Below the pieces are notes generated by a model. That model was given only the letters and a program-made list of their open reading frames with translations. It searched no databases and was not told where the DNA came from. Positions 9,450 through 17,748 of a DNA stretch of 64,000 nt are shown here, piece by piece; positions within the stretch are counted from its first letter, which is position 1; each line of letters starts with the position of its first letter. Origin of the DNA: Sphingomonas gilva (GTDB lineage Bacteria > Pseudomonadota > Alphaproteobacteria > Sphingomonadales > Sphingomonadaceae). Made by a program: the position numbers and the translations under genes. Where the stretch lies: NCBI RefSeq assembly GCF_003515075.1, contig NZ_QWLV01000001.1:681182-745181 (forward strand). Reading direction: 5' to 3'.

Positions 9450-10481
9450 ATGAAACTATCCGCGGCTTGTCTGTTGATGTTGATGCCGGTCGCGGGCTGC
9501 GCCGAGGAGAGCAAGCCGGTGACCAGCGACGCCGCCCATAACGCCATCGTCATCGCCCATCGCGGCGCCAGCGGCGAGCGGCCCGAGCACACCATCGCCG
9601 CCTATGAGCTGGCGATCGCGCAGGGCGCCGACTTCATCGAGCCCGATCTGGTGCCGACCAGCGACGGCGTGCTCGTCGCGCGGCACGAGAACGAGATTTC
9701 CGGCACCACCGATGTCGCCGGCCGGCCCGAATTCGCCGGCCGCAGGACGACCAAGGCGATCGATGGCAAGCAGGTGACCGGCTGGTTCACAGAGGATTTC
9801 ACCCTCGCCGAGCTGAAGACGCTGCGCGCGAAGGAGCGGTTGCCGCAGCTTCGCCCCGCCAACACCGGATATGACGGCCGCTTCGAGGTGCCGACGCTCG
9901 CCGAAGTCATCGCACTCGCGCAGAAGCACGGCGTCGGCATCTATCCGGAGACCAAGCATCCTGGCTATTTCGCGTCGATCGGCCTGCCGCTGGAGGCGCG
10001 GCTGATCGAGCAGCTGAAGGCGGCGGGGTGGACCAGGCGGAGCGACCCGGTGTTCATCCAGTCGTTCGAGGTGGACAATCTGAAGGCGCTGCGGAAGCTC
10101 ACCGATCTGTCGTTGATCCAGCTGATCGACAAGGAGGGCGCGCCGGCCGATCGCGCGGTGGAAAGCTACGCGGCGATGCGCACGCCCGCGGGGCTGAAGG
10201 CGATCGCCACCTATGCCGACGGGATCGGCCCCAACAAGGACGTCGTCACCGCCGAACTGGTGGAGGCGGCGCACGCGGCGGGGCTCAAGGTGCACCCCTG
10301 GACTTTCCGCGCGGAGAATTATTTCCTCCCCATGCGTCGCTGGTCCGGCGTCAATCCGCGCGGGCGGGGCGATCTGCCTGGCGAGATCGCCGCCTATCTC
10401 GACATGGGCGTGGACGGCATATTCTCCGATTTTCCGGGCGTCGCGGCGCAAACCGTTGGAAAGACGCACAACCAGGAGTAG
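9450..10481 (+). CDS. glycerophosphodiester phosphodiesterase, lipoprotein (GlpQ-like)
   Basis: Hydrolyses glycerophosphodiesters (phospholipid head-group products) to glycerol-3-phosphate and an alcohol; predicted to be lipid-anchored on the periplasmic side. The 343-residue protein starts with a lipoprotein signal (MKLSAACLLMLMPVAGC, Cys at residue 17). The catalytic signature IAHRGASGERPEHT and the metal-binding EPDLVPTSDGVLVARHE place it in the GDPD family. Length suits the periplasmic GlpQ type rather than the shorter cytosolic UgpQ. It is divergent from the aldehyde oxidoreductase operon with 40 bases between starts. Confidence 0.94.
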   Translation: MKLSAACLLMLMPVAGCAEESKPVTSDAAHNAIVIAHRGASGERPEHTIAAYELAIAQGADFIEPDLVPTSDGVLVARHENEISGTTDVAGRPEFAGRRTTKAIDGKQVTGWFTEDFTLAELKTLRAKERLPQLRPANTGYDGRFEVPTLAEVIALAQKHGVGIYPETKHPGYFASIGLPLEARLIEQLKAAGWTRRSDPVFIQSFEVDNLKALRKLTDLSLIQLIDKEGAPADRAVESYAAMRTPAGLKAIATYADGIGPNKDVVTAELVEAAHAAGLKVHPWTFRAENYFLPMRRWSGVNPRGRGDLPGEIAAYLDMGVDGIFSDFPGVAAQTVGKTHNQE

Positions 10482-10490
10482 AATGGCGCC

Positions 10491-10796
10491 ATGTCGCGTA
10501 TCCTGATCCTCGCGCCGCTGGCGCTGCTCGCCCTCGGCGGCTGCCGCACCGCCGCCGATATCGTCACCTTCCCGGTCAAGGCGGTGGGGCAGGGAGTCGA
10601 TTGGGCGACGACCAGCCAGGACGAGGCCGACCGCAATTACGGCCGCGAGATGCGAGAGCGCGAGGAGGAGGAAGGCCGCGCCGCGCGCAAGGCCGCCAGG
10701 GAGGAAGAGAAGCGGCTGCGCGAGGAGGCGGAGAACGCCGAGCTCGCCCGCAAGCGCGCGGCGAAGGACCGCGAGCGGGCGGCGACGCCCTACTGA
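10491..10796 (+). CDS. small lipoprotein with charged coiled-coil tail
   Basis: A 101-residue protein of unknown function. A lipoprotein signal peptide ends at a lipobox (LGGC, Cys at about 18). A short conserved-looking stretch ADIVTFPVKAVGQGVDWAT follows, then a tail of about 50 residues rich in Glu, Arg, Lys and Ala that should form a long helix or coiled coil. It lies 9 bases after the glpQ-like stop, so both are probably co-transcribed. I recognise it only as a sphingomonad-type hypothetical protein and assign no function. Confidence 0.85.
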   Translation: MSRILILAPLALLALGGCRTAADIVTFPVKAVGQGVDWATTSQDEADRNYGREMREREEEEGRAARKAAREEEKRLREEAENAELARKRAAKDRERAATPY

Positions 10797-10801
10797 CCGG
10801 C

Positions 10802-11701
10802 TTACCGGTCGCGCTCCATCACATAGCGCGCGATGTCGCGCAGCAGGTCGGCCTCGGCGCCATAGCTCTGCAGATGGTGGATCGCCTGGTCGACCAGCAT
10901 CCGCGCCTGCTCGCGCGCGCGGTCGATTCCCATCAGGCTGAGGAAGGTCTCCTTGCCCGCCGCCGCGTCCTTGCCCAGCGCCTTGCCGGCGAGCGCCTCG
11001 TCGCCCTCCTCGTCAAGGATGTCGTCGGCGATCTGGAAGGCCAGGCCGATGTCGCGTGCATAGCCCCTCAGCGGCGTGCGCTGGTCGGGCGGCAGGCGGC
11101 CGAGGATCGCGCCCGCCTCCACCGCGCAGGCAATCAGCGCGCCGGTCTTCATATGCTGCATGCGGGTGACGGTGGCGAGGTCGAAGCGGGCGTCCTCCGC
11201 CTTCAGATCCATCATCTGCCCGCCGCCCATCCCCGCCGGCCCCGCCGCCTGGGCGAGGCAGACGACCAGCTCGGCGCGGACGAAGGGGTCGGCATGGGTC
11301 TTCTCGTGCGCCATCACCTCGAAGGCGAGCGCGTGGAGGCAGTCGCCCGCCAGGATCGCGGTCGCCTCGTCATAGACGCGGTGCACCGTCGGCTTGCCGC
11401 GGCGCATGTCGTCGTCGTCCATCGCCGGCAGGTCGTCATGGATCAGCGAATAGACGTGGATCGCCTCGATCGCCGTCGCCGCGCGCGCGACGCAGCCGCG
11501 GTCGACGCCGAACAGCCGCGCGGTGGCGAAGGTCAGCAGCGGCCGCAGCCTCTTGCCGCCGCCGATCGCGGCGTGGCGCATCGCGCGGTACAGGTCGGCG
11601 CGCGGATCGTCGGGGATGACCAGCAGCGCGTCGAAGCGCCGGTCCATCTCGGCGGATATCTCCTTGAGCGCCGCCTTCAGCGCGAGGCTCGCGTGCGGCA
11701 C
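10802..11701 (-). CDS. ispA: farnesyl/geranyl diphosphate synthase
   Basis: Short-chain trans-prenyltransferase that condenses isopentenyl diphosphate with allylic diphosphates to make farnesyl diphosphate for quinones, carotenoids and cell-wall carriers. The 299-residue protein has the family landmarks in order: GGGKRLRPLL (about 47-56), the first Asp-rich motif DDLPAMDDDD, GDCLHALAFEV, and the second Asp-rich motif FQIADDILDEEGD. The residue pattern and length fit IspA rather than the longer polyprenyl synthases. It lies 6 bases downstream of xseB, the usual xseB-ispA (then often dxs) order. Confidence 0.95.
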   Translation of the reverse strand: MPHASLALKAALKEISAEMDRRFDALLVIPDDPRADLYRAMRHAAIGGGKRLRPLLTFATARLFGVDRGCVARAATAIEAIHVYSLIHDDLPAMDDDDMRRGKPTVHRVYDEATAILAGDCLHALAFEVMAHEKTHADPFVRAELVVCLAQAAGPAGMGGGQMMDLKAEDARFDLATVTRMQHMKTGALIACAVEAGAILGRLPPDQRTPLRGYARDIGLAFQIADDILDEEGDEALAGKALGKDAAAGKETFLSLMGIDRAREQARMLVDQAIHHLQSYGAEADLLRDIARYVMERDR

Positions 11702-11707
11702 TTCCGC

Positions 11708-11953
11708 TCAGCCGGCCTGGAATGGCTGGACGCCGATCGCCCGGCCCTGAGCGTCGGCCTTGACCTGCTCGATCCGCATCTGCGCCGCGTCGAGCCGCGC
11801 GGCGCATTGCGCGCGCAATTTGTCGCCGCGCTCGTAGAGGTCGATCGCCTCCTGCAGCGCGGCGTCGCCGGTCTCCAGGCGTGAGACGATCGCCTCCAGC
11901 TCCTTGAGCGCCTGCTCGAACGACAGGGATGCGATATCGGCGGGCTGTTCCAT
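11708..11953 (-). CDS. xseB: exodeoxyribonuclease VII small subunit
   Basis: Small subunit of the single-strand-specific exonuclease VII, which binds XseA through helical repeats. The 81-residue protein contains the typical core LSFEQALKELEAIVSRLETGDAAL... followed by the helix YERGDKLRAQCAARLDAA. The start is placed at ATG 11953 (MEQPADIAS); a longer open frame to 11989 exists but adds residues foreign to the family. It precedes ispA on the same strand. Confidence 0.94.
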   Translation of the reverse strand: MEQPADIASLSFEQALKELEAIVSRLETGDAALQEAIDLYERGDKLRAQCAARLDAAQMRIEQVKADAQGRAIGVQPFQAG

Positions 11954-12000
11954 GCGTCCGCTATGCGATAGCGGGCGTTCAGGGGTCAAGGAGAACGCCC

Positions 12001-13362
12001 ATGCTCAACAGCATCAACCCCGCGACCGGCGAGACCATCGCCACCCATGAAGAGCTCACCGCCGCCGAGATCGAGGCGAAGCTGGCGCGCGCGGCGGAGA
12101 CGTTCGACGCGTGGCGCACGACCCCGGTCGCCGGGCGCGCCGCGCTGCTCGAACGTATCGCGGAGGCGTTCGAGGCCGGCAAGGACCGCCTCGCCCGCAT
12201 GGCCTCCGAGGAGATGGGCAAGACGTTCAAATCCGCCATCGCCGAGGTCGAGAAATGCGCCGCGGGATTCCGCCACTACGCGCAGGAAGGCCCGGCGATG
12301 CTGGCGGTGCGCCGCTTCGATCTGGGCGGGGGCAAGGCGGCCGAGGGGCATTGGCTGCCGCTCGGCCCGGTGCTCGCGGTGATGCCGTGGAACTTCCCCT
12401 ATTGGCAGGTCGTCCGCTTCGCCGCGCCGACGATCCTCGCGGGCAATGTCGGCCTGCTGAAGCACGCCTCCAGCGTCCAGGGCTGCGCGGCGCTGATCGA
12501 GGAGATGATCGTCGCCGCCGGCGCGCCCGCCGGGCTGTTCCAGAATCTCGCGATCACGTCGTCGAAGGTCGAGGCGCTGATCGACGACCCGCGCATCGCC
12601 GCGGTGACCCTCACCGGCAGCGAGGGCGCGGGGATGGCCGTCGCCGAGGCGGCCGGGCGCAACCTCAAGAAGGTCGTGCTCGAGCTGGGCGGATCGGACC
12701 CGTTCATCGTCATGCCCTCGGCCGATCTCGACCTCGCGGCCAGGACCGCGGTCGCCGCGCGCATCCAGAACACCGGCCAGTCGTGCATCTGCGCCAAGCG
12801 GATGATCGTCCACGCCGATATCTACGATGCCTTCATGGAGCGCTTCGCCGCCGGCATGAAGGCGGTCAAGGCCGGCGATCCCTTCGCCGAGGATAGCGAC
12901 ATGGGCCCGCTCTCCAGCGAGGCGCAGCGCCGGACCGTGCTCGACCAGCTCGACATGGCGAAGGCGAAGGGCGCGCGGCTGCTGTTCGGCGGCGAGGCGC
13001 TGCCGGGCAAGGGCGCCTACATGTCCGCCGGCGTGCTGGTCGACGTGCCGCTCGACGACGCCTTCGCGCATGAGGAGATTTTCGGCCCGGTCGCGATGGT
13101 GTTCAAGGTGGCGGACCTCGACGCCGCGATCGCCTGCGCCAACGACGTGCCCTTCGGCCTCGGCTCCTCGATATGGACGACCGACAGGGCCGAGCAGGAC
13201 CGCTTCGTCCGCGATATCGAGGCGGGCATGGTCGCCGTCAACCAGATGCTCGCCTCCGCCCCGCCCGCGCCCTTCGGCGGCGTCAAACGCTCCGGCCACG
13301 GCCGCGAGCTGTCGGCGCACGGCCTGCACGAGTTCATGAACCTCAAGACGGTGATGCTGTAG
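12001..13362 (+). CDS. NAD(P)-dependent succinate-semialdehyde dehydrogenase
   Basis: Aldehyde dehydrogenase, 453 residues, probably oxidising succinate semialdehyde to succinate in 4-aminobutyrate or related degradation. The fold's markers are in order: MPWNFPYWQV (cofactor pocket, about 122-131), the nucleotide-loop LTGSEGAGMAVAEAAG, the general-base region LELGGSDPFIV, and the catalytic Cys in NTGQSCICAKRMIV. Compared with the longer GabD proteins, the Ser-Cys-Ile-Cys arrangement and length match the shorter NAD-dependent group (YneI/Sad type). ATG 12001 begins with MLNSINPATGE, the normal family N-terminus. It is divergent from xseB with a 47-base gap. Confidence 0.9.
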   Translation: MLNSINPATGETIATHEELTAAEIEAKLARAAETFDAWRTTPVAGRAALLERIAEAFEAGKDRLARMASEEMGKTFKSAIAEVEKCAAGFRHYAQEGPAMLAVRRFDLGGGKAAEGHWLPLGPVLAVMPWNFPYWQVVRFAAPTILAGNVGLLKHASSVQGCAALIEEMIVAAGAPAGLFQNLAITSSKVEALIDDPRIAAVTLTGSEGAGMAVAEAAGRNLKKVVLELGGSDPFIVMPSADLDLAARTAVAARIQNTGQSCICAKRMIVHADIYDAFMERFAAGMKAVKAGDPFAEDSDMGPLSSEAQRRTVLDQLDMAKAKGARLLFGGEALPGKGAYMSAGVLVDVPLDDAFAHEEIFGPVAMVFKVADLDAAIACANDVPFGLGSSIWTTDRAEQDRFVRDIEAGMVAVNQMLASAPPAPFGGVKRSGHGRELSAHGLHEFMNLKTVML

Positions 13363-13388
13363 GGCTCCAGCACTCGCCAACCACGGCC

Positions 13389-13477
13389 GTCACCCCGGAC
13401 TTGTTCCGGGGTCCATCGCGCCACAATTCCGATCATCGCGAATGGATAGATGGATGCCGGAACAAGTCCGGCATGAC
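13389..13477. repeat. palindromic element R2a
   Basis: The left arm gtcaccccggacttgttccg begins at 13389 and its near reverse complement ends at 13477. About 35 bases of unrelated sequence separate the arms. It lies between convergent genes. Related copies are at 28212-28300 and 35800-35903. Confidence 0.88.
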
Positions 13478-13503
13478 GATTTGGGGGATGTGTATCGCTT
13501 TCC

Positions 13504-14379
13504 TCAAATCGCCCCCGAGAAGGTGTCGCACGCCGCCGGGTTGCCCGTCTCCAGCCCGCGCCGCAGCCATTGCTGGCGCTGGGCGGAGGTGCCGTGGGTG
13601 AAGCTTTCCGGCACCACCCGGCCCTGCGCCTGGCGCTGCAGCGTGTCGTCGCCGATCGCCGCAGCGGCGGTCATGCCCTCCTCGATATCGCCCGGCTCCA
13701 GCCGGTTGCGGTTGAGCGCCGCCCACACCCCGGCATAGCAATCGGCCTGCAGCTCGACGCGCACCTGCAGCGCGTTGCCCTCGGCCTGGCCGACGCGCGC
13801 TTGCGCCTGCTGCACGCGCGGAATGGTGCCGTCGACCGTCTGGATATGGTGCCCCACCTCGTGCGCGATGACATAGGCCTGGGCGAAATCCCCCGCCGCG
13901 CCGAAGCGCTGGCTCAGTTCGCGGAAGAAATCGGTATCGAGATAGATGTTGTTGTCGCTCGGGCAGTAGAACGGCCCCATCGCCGCCATCGCCGCGCCGC
14001 AGCCTGAATCGCCGCGCTGCTGGTAGAAGGACAGCGACGGTTCGGGATAGTTCGCCCCGGCCTGCGCGAACACCGGCCCCCAGGTCTGCTCGGTCGAGGC
14101 GAGCACGCGGCAGGCGAACAGCTCTTCCTGCGTGTCGCACGCGGTCGCCGGCCCCGATCCCTGCTGCACGCCCGATCCGGTCGACAGCAGCCCGCCGCCG
14201 CCGCTCGCGAACAGATAGAAGGCGCCGACGATCAGCAGCAGCGCGATGCCGCCGCACCCCATCCGCCGCCCCATCAACAGCGGCAGGAAGCCGATCAGCC
14301 CGCCAAGGCCGCCGCCGCCCCCGCCGCCATGGCCGAGATCGCGCACATTCTCCGATGGATCCAGATCGTCGAGCCGCAT
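13504..14379 (-). CDS. neutral zinc metallopeptidase, YpfJ/KPN_02809 family
   Basis: Membrane-anchored zinc peptidase of unknown substrate, 291 residues. After MRLDDLDPSENVRDLG there is a Gly-rich stretch and one membrane helix (about residues 43-60, IALLLIVGAFYLF), so the catalytic part is periplasmic. The zinc motif HEVGHHIQ (an HExxH) is clear, and AACDTQEELFACRVL, FYCPSDNNIYLDT and the paired cysteines match the family. ATG 14379 is chosen over the frame's extension to 14406 because family members begin with MRLDDL-type sequences. Confidence 0.92.
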   Translation of the reverse strand: MRLDDLDPSENVRDLGHGGGGGGGLGGLIGFLPLLMGRRMGCGGIALLLIVGAFYLFASGGGGLLSTGSGVQQGSGPATACDTQEELFACRVLASTEQTWGPVFAQAGANYPEPSLSFYQQRGDSGCGAAMAAMGPFYCPSDNNIYLDTDFFRELSQRFGAAGDFAQAYVIAHEVGHHIQTVDGTIPRVQQAQARVGQAEGNALQVRVELQADCYAGVWAALNRNRLEPGDIEEGMTAAAAIGDDTLQRQAQGRVVPESFTHGTSAQRQQWLRRGLETGNPAACDTFSGAI

Positions 14380-14441
14380 TGGGGCGTCCTCCCTTTCAAA
14401 GCACAATGCGCGCCGGGGCCGGGAGTTGCAAAGCGTATGCC

Positions 14442-14576
14442 GTCGCCCCTGCGAGGGGCCTCAGGCGGCAAGGGGGACGCTGGATGTGCCGCAAGCCCAG
14501 CGGCCCCTGCCTTCAGCCGCAGGCTGAAGTTTATCCTGAGCGCCTGCCTTGCAGGCAGTCGAAGGGCAGGGGCGAC
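14442..14576. repeat. palindromic element R6a with a nested palindrome
   Basis: The left arm gtcgcccctgcgaggggcct and the right arm, ending gcaggggcgac, define the R6 family. The right arm is interrupted at about 14515-14565 by another palindromic unit (cttcagccgcaggctgaag, then gcctgccttgcaggc and tcgaagg). Other R6 copies are at 48124, 53252, 55233 and 56871. Confidence 0.82.
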
Positions 14577-14587
14577 GCCAAAAGGTC

Positions 14588-14769
14588 TGGTTCACGCGAA
14601 GGCGCGAGGGCGCGAAGAGGTTTTTCACGCGGAGACGCGGAGACGCGGAGAAGAAGAGCAAATTGCCGCGTAGCGGCCTAGAACTCTTCCTTATCTCCTC
14701 TGCGTCTCCGCGTCTCTGCGCGAACCAACTCCTTCTTCTCTTCGCGCCTCCGCGCCTTCGCGTGAACCA
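14588..14769. repeat. long imperfect inverted repeat R7
   Basis: The left arm, from tggttcacgcgaaggcgcga at 14588, runs through several agacgcgg units. The right arm mirrors it, with gcgtctccgcgtct units and cgcgccttcgcgtgaacca ending at 14769. The arms are about 70 bases each and both contain internal 8-base tandem units (agacgcgg). Only one copy is present in the window. Confidence 0.8.
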
Positions 14770-14867
14770 AATCTCTTTCCCCTTCTCCGCGATCTCAGCG
14801 TGAAAGCATTCTCCTCACATCCACAACCCGGTTGCGGTGCAGCACAAACGGTCCCACATACCGCCCG

Positions 14868-16016
14868 ATGGCCGATGCCGATCCCAGCCCGCCCAGGACC
14901 CGCCGCCGGGCGAAGGCGCTGCCGCTGCCCGATCAGGTCGCGCTGGTGCTCCAGGGCGGCGGCGCGCTCGGCAGCTACCAGGCTGGCGTGATCGAGGCGC
15001 TGGAGGCGGCGGGAATCGAGGTGGACTGGGTCGCCGGCATCTCGATCGGTGCGGTGGGCGCCGCGATCTTCGCCGGCAACCCGCCCGAGACACGGGTCGA
15101 GAAGCTCACCGCCTTCTGGGACAAGGTGACCAGCGCGCTCCCCAGCTTCCCGATCTTCCCCAACGATCAGCTGCGCGAGTTCGTCCACGAATGGTCGGCG
15201 GGCTTCGTCGCGCTTGCCGGCGTGCCGGGCTTCTTCTCGCCGCGCCACCTGCCGCCGACCTTCGCCGCGCCGGGCACCCCCGCGGCGCTCAGCTTCTACG
15301 ATTCGACTCCGCTCAAGGCGACGCTCGACAGCCTGATCGACTGGGATCGCGTCAATCACGGCCCCGTGCGCCTCTCGGTGGGCGCGGTCGAGCTCGAAAG
15401 CGGCAATTTCCGCTATTTCGACACGGCGCATGATCGGATCGACGCGCGCCACATCATGGCCTCGGGCGCGCTGCCGCCGGGCCTGCCGCCGGTCGAGATC
15501 GACGGAAAATTCTACTGGGACGGCGGCCTCGTCTCGAACACCCCGCTCGGCCATGTCCTCGACAACCAGACCGCAGAGCTGCTGGTGTTCCAGGTCGATC
15601 TCTTCTCCTCGGCCGCGCCCTTGCCGCACACCATCATGGACGTGATGGCGCGCGAGAAGGAGATCCGCTTTTCCAGCCGCACCCGCCAGGTGACGGTGGA
15701 GCGGCTGAAGCTGCGCGACGAACGCGCCGCGATCCGCCGCCTGCTGGCGAAGCTGCCGCCGGAATTGCGCGACGATCCCGACGCGCGCGATCTCGCTGCG
15801 CGATCGGCCGAACAGCCGGTCAACCTCGTCCACCTGATCTACCGCGCCAATGCCTGGGAGGGCGGCAGCCGCGATTACGAATTCAGCCAGCGCACCATGC
15901 GCGAACATTGGGCGGCGGGGCAGGAGGCGGTCGCCGCGACGATGGACCGGTCCGCCCTCCTCGCCATGAACATCGCCACCGGCAAGGACGCCGCGTTCGA
16001 TCTGGGGCCGGGCTAG
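14868..16016 (+). CDS. patatin-like phospholipase with DUF3734 C-terminus
   Basis: Predicted serine lipid acyl-hydrolase, 382 residues. The patatin domain shows the oxyanion loop GGGALGSYQAG (about 27-37), the nucleophile elbow GISIGA (GxSxG, about 57-62) and the catalytic Asp in WDGGLVSNTPL. The C-terminal third, with DYEFSQRTMREHWAAGQEA, matches the DUF3734 extension found in a bacterial patatin subgroup linked to lipid storage and membrane turnover. No signal peptide is seen, so it is probably cytosolic or membrane-peripheral. ATG 14868 is preferred; the frame opens at TTG 14832. The polyhydroxybutyrate-related gene downstream may be functionally linked. Confidence 0.92.
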   Translation: MADADPSPPRTRRRAKALPLPDQVALVLQGGGALGSYQAGVIEALEAAGIEVDWVAGISIGAVGAAIFAGNPPETRVEKLTAFWDKVTSALPSFPIFPNDQLREFVHEWSAGFVALAGVPGFFSPRHLPPTFAAPGTPAALSFYDSTPLKATLDSLIDWDRVNHGPVRLSVGAVELESGNFRYFDTAHDRIDARHIMASGALPPGLPPVEIDGKFYWDGGLVSNTPLGHVLDNQTAELLVFQVDLFSSAAPLPHTIMDVMAREKEIRFSSRTRQVTVERLKLRDERAAIRRLLAKLPPELRDDPDARDLAARSAEQPVNLVHLIYRANAWEGGSRDYEFSQRTMREHWAAGQEAVAATMDRSALLAMNIATGKDAAFDLGPG

Positions 16017-16040
16017 AAAGGATGCGGTCCGCTCCCTTCC

Positions 16041-16121
16041 CCGTTCGTGTCGAGCGAAGTCGAGACACGTAGCCCCCGCGCGCGAAACCACGTTTCTCGA
16101 CTACGCTCGAAACGAACGGAG
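16041..16121. repeat. palindromic element R1b
   Basis: The left arm is ccgttcgtgtcgagcgaagt and the right arm cgtttctcgactacgctcga, with the family's tail aacgaacgg. It lies between the patatin and 3-hydroxybutyrate dehydrogenase genes, just upstream of the latter's ribosome-binding region. Confidence 0.85.
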
Positions 16122-16148
16122 TTGAGAATAGCAGGAGTGAAGAAACCC

Positions 16149-16934
16149 ATGTTCCTCAAGGGCAAGACCGCCATCGTCACCGGCTCCACCTCGGGTATCG
16201 GCCTCGCCTATGCCAAGGCCTTCGCCGCCGAGGGCGCGCACGTCGTCATCAACGGCTTCGGCGATGCGGCCGATATCGAGAAGGAGCGCGCCGCGCTCGC
16301 CGATAGCTCGGGCGCCGCCGCGCTCTACGATCCCGCGGACATGACCAAACCCGATCAGATCGCCGCGCTGGTCGAGCGCGCGGTCGCGGAGACCGGCGGC
16401 GCGGACATCATCGTCAACAATGCCGGCATCCAGCATGTCGCCAGAATCGAGGATTTCCCGCCCGAGAAGATGGAGGCGATCATCGCGATCAACCTAACCT
16501 CCGCCTGGTACATGATGCGCGCCGCGGTGCCGCACATGAAGAAGAAGGGGTGGGGGCGGATCATCTCGACCGCCTCGGCGCACAGCCTCGTCGCCAGTCC
16601 CAACAAGTCGGCGTACGTCATGGCCAAGCACGGCATCGCCGGGCTGACCAAGACCATCGCGCTCGAGGTCGCGACCGACGGCATCACGGTCAACTGCATC
16701 TCGCCCGGCTACGTCTGGACGCCGCTCGTCGAAAAACAGATCCCCGACACCATGGCCTCGCGCGGCCTGACGCGCGATCAGGTGCTGAACGACGTCCTCC
16801 TCTCCGCCCAGCCGACCCGGGAGTTCGTCACCCCCGAACAGGTCGCCGCCTTCGCCCTGTTCCTCTGCCGCGACGAAGCCAAGTCGATCACCGGCGCCAA
16901 CCTCAGCATGGACGGCGGCTGGACCGCGGCATGA
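16149..16934 (+). CDS. bdhA: 3-hydroxybutyrate dehydrogenase (short-chain dehydrogenase)
   Basis: NAD-dependent short-chain dehydrogenase interconverting (R)-3-hydroxybutyrate and acetoacetate, the last step in using polyhydroxybutyrate. The 261-residue protein has the cofactor motif TGSTSGIGLAYA (about 11-22), NNAGIQHV, the catalytic Ser in SAHSLVASP, the YxxxK pair in YVMAKHG, and ISPGYVWTPLVEKQI. This last stretch and the GIQHV/SAHSLVA signature are specific to the BdhA group among SDRs. An AGGAG ribosome site at about 16131 precedes ATG 16149. The open frame continues upstream only through the R1b element. Confidence 0.93.
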   Translation: MFLKGKTAIVTGSTSGIGLAYAKAFAAEGAHVVINGFGDAADIEKERAALADSSGAAALYDPADMTKPDQIAALVERAVAETGGADIIVNNAGIQHVARIEDFPPEKMEAIIAINLTSAWYMMRAAVPHMKKKGWGRIISTASAHSLVASPNKSAYVMAKHGIAGLTKTIALEVATDGITVNCISPGYVWTPLVEKQIPDTMASRGLTRDQVLNDVLLSAQPTREFVTPEQVAAFALFLCRDEAKSITGANLSMDGGWTAA

Positions 16935-16940
16935 CTTCTT

Positions 16941-17045
16941 CTCCCCTCCCTGAAAGGGAGGGGGCGGGGGTGGGTCCGGCGCCTCGCAGAGCATAACGCC
17001 CGCGGCATCGACCCACCCCCAGCCCCTCCCTTCCAGGGAGGGGAG
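16941..17045. repeat. palindromic element R3b
   Basis: The arms ctcccctccctgaaaggga and ccctcccttccagggaggg enclose inner arms gggggtgggtc and gacccacccccag. It directly follows the bdhA stop. Same family as 1775-1926 and 38661-38818. Confidence 0.87.
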
Positions 17046-17091
17046 CAAGAGCGCTTGCCATCCCACGCCGAGCCATTAGCCTCGCGCGCAC

Positions 17092-17733
17092 ATGCCCAGA
17101 AGGTCGCACCTCGGGATCGCGTTCGCGTCCGTCATCGCCCTTGCCGCCTGCGCCCAGCGCGAAGGCGTCGAGACCCCGTCCGCTTCGCCCGCCGCCGCCA
17201 ACTGGCGCGCGACCGCCACCTCGGCCGACCGCGAACGCATCCGCGGCTGGCGTCAGGCCTGGCTCGCCGCGCTCGATCAGGTGGATTCGGCCGCGGACCT
17301 CAACCGCATCCAGGCCGAGGGCGCGCTGCTTGAGCCCGACGCGGCGCTCGCCGGCGCGGCGCTGCCGCCGGGCCCGTACAAATGCCGCGTGATCAAGCTC
17401 GGGTCGCGGTCCGATGCCGGCCGCGCCTTCACCGCCTATCCCGCCTTCGATTGCCGGGTGGACGATCAGGGAGAGGTGCAGGGCTTCGCCAAGGTCAGCG
17501 GCTCGCAGCGACCGGTCGGCCTGGTCTTCCCCGATACCGGCAGCCGCGAGATATTCCTCGGCACGCTCATGCTCGGCGACGAGACCCGCGCGATCGAATA
17601 CGGCCAGGACGGCGAGCGCGACATGGCCGGCCTTGTCGAGCGCGTCGGCCCGCGCAAATGGCGCCTGGTGCTGCCCTATCCGCGCTTCGAAAGCGTGCTG
17701 GACGTGATCGAGCTGGTGCCTGCGGCGGCGTAG
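17092..17733 (+). CDS. DUF4893 family lipoprotein
   Basis: A 213-residue protein of unknown function. An N-terminal lipoprotein signal (IALAAC, Cys at about 20) predicts anchoring in the envelope. The rest resembles DUF4893 proteins of sphingomonads: WRATATSADRERIRGWRQAW, then a central PGPYKCRVIKLGS and AYPAFDCRV, with two cysteines that could pair, and the C-terminal LPYPRFESVLDVIELVPA. It stands alone after the R3b element and is convergent with the TetR gene, 15 bases away. Confidence 0.86.
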   Translation: MPRRSHLGIAFASVIALAACAQREGVETPSASPAAANWRATATSADRERIRGWRQAWLAALDQVDSAADLNRIQAEGALLEPDAALAGAALPPGPYKCRVIKLGSRSDAGRAFTAYPAFDCRVDDQGEVQGFAKVSGSQRPVGLVFPDTGSREIFLGTLMLGDETRAIEYGQDGERDMAGLVERVGPRKWRLVLPYPRFESVLDVIELVPAAA

Positions 17734-17748
17734 CCCGCCCGTCTTTCC

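Larger units (their letters stand above)
14380..14867. other. long non-coding gap carrying stacked palindromic elements
   Basis: This 488-base stretch separates divergent genes. I see no credible coding region in it: frames that stay open only translate the repeats. It contains element R6a (14442-14576) with a second palindrome nested in it, and R7 (14588-14769). The flanks 14380-14441 and 14770-14867 must hold the promoters of the peptidase and patatin genes, but no strong -35/-10 pair stands out. Confidence 0.75.

Noticed and set aside
14580..14800. A CRISPR array or small protein gene in the gap before the patatin gene.
   Set aside because: The repeats are inverted arms with short tandem units, not regularly spaced repeats and spacers, and the open frames translate only repeat sequence.
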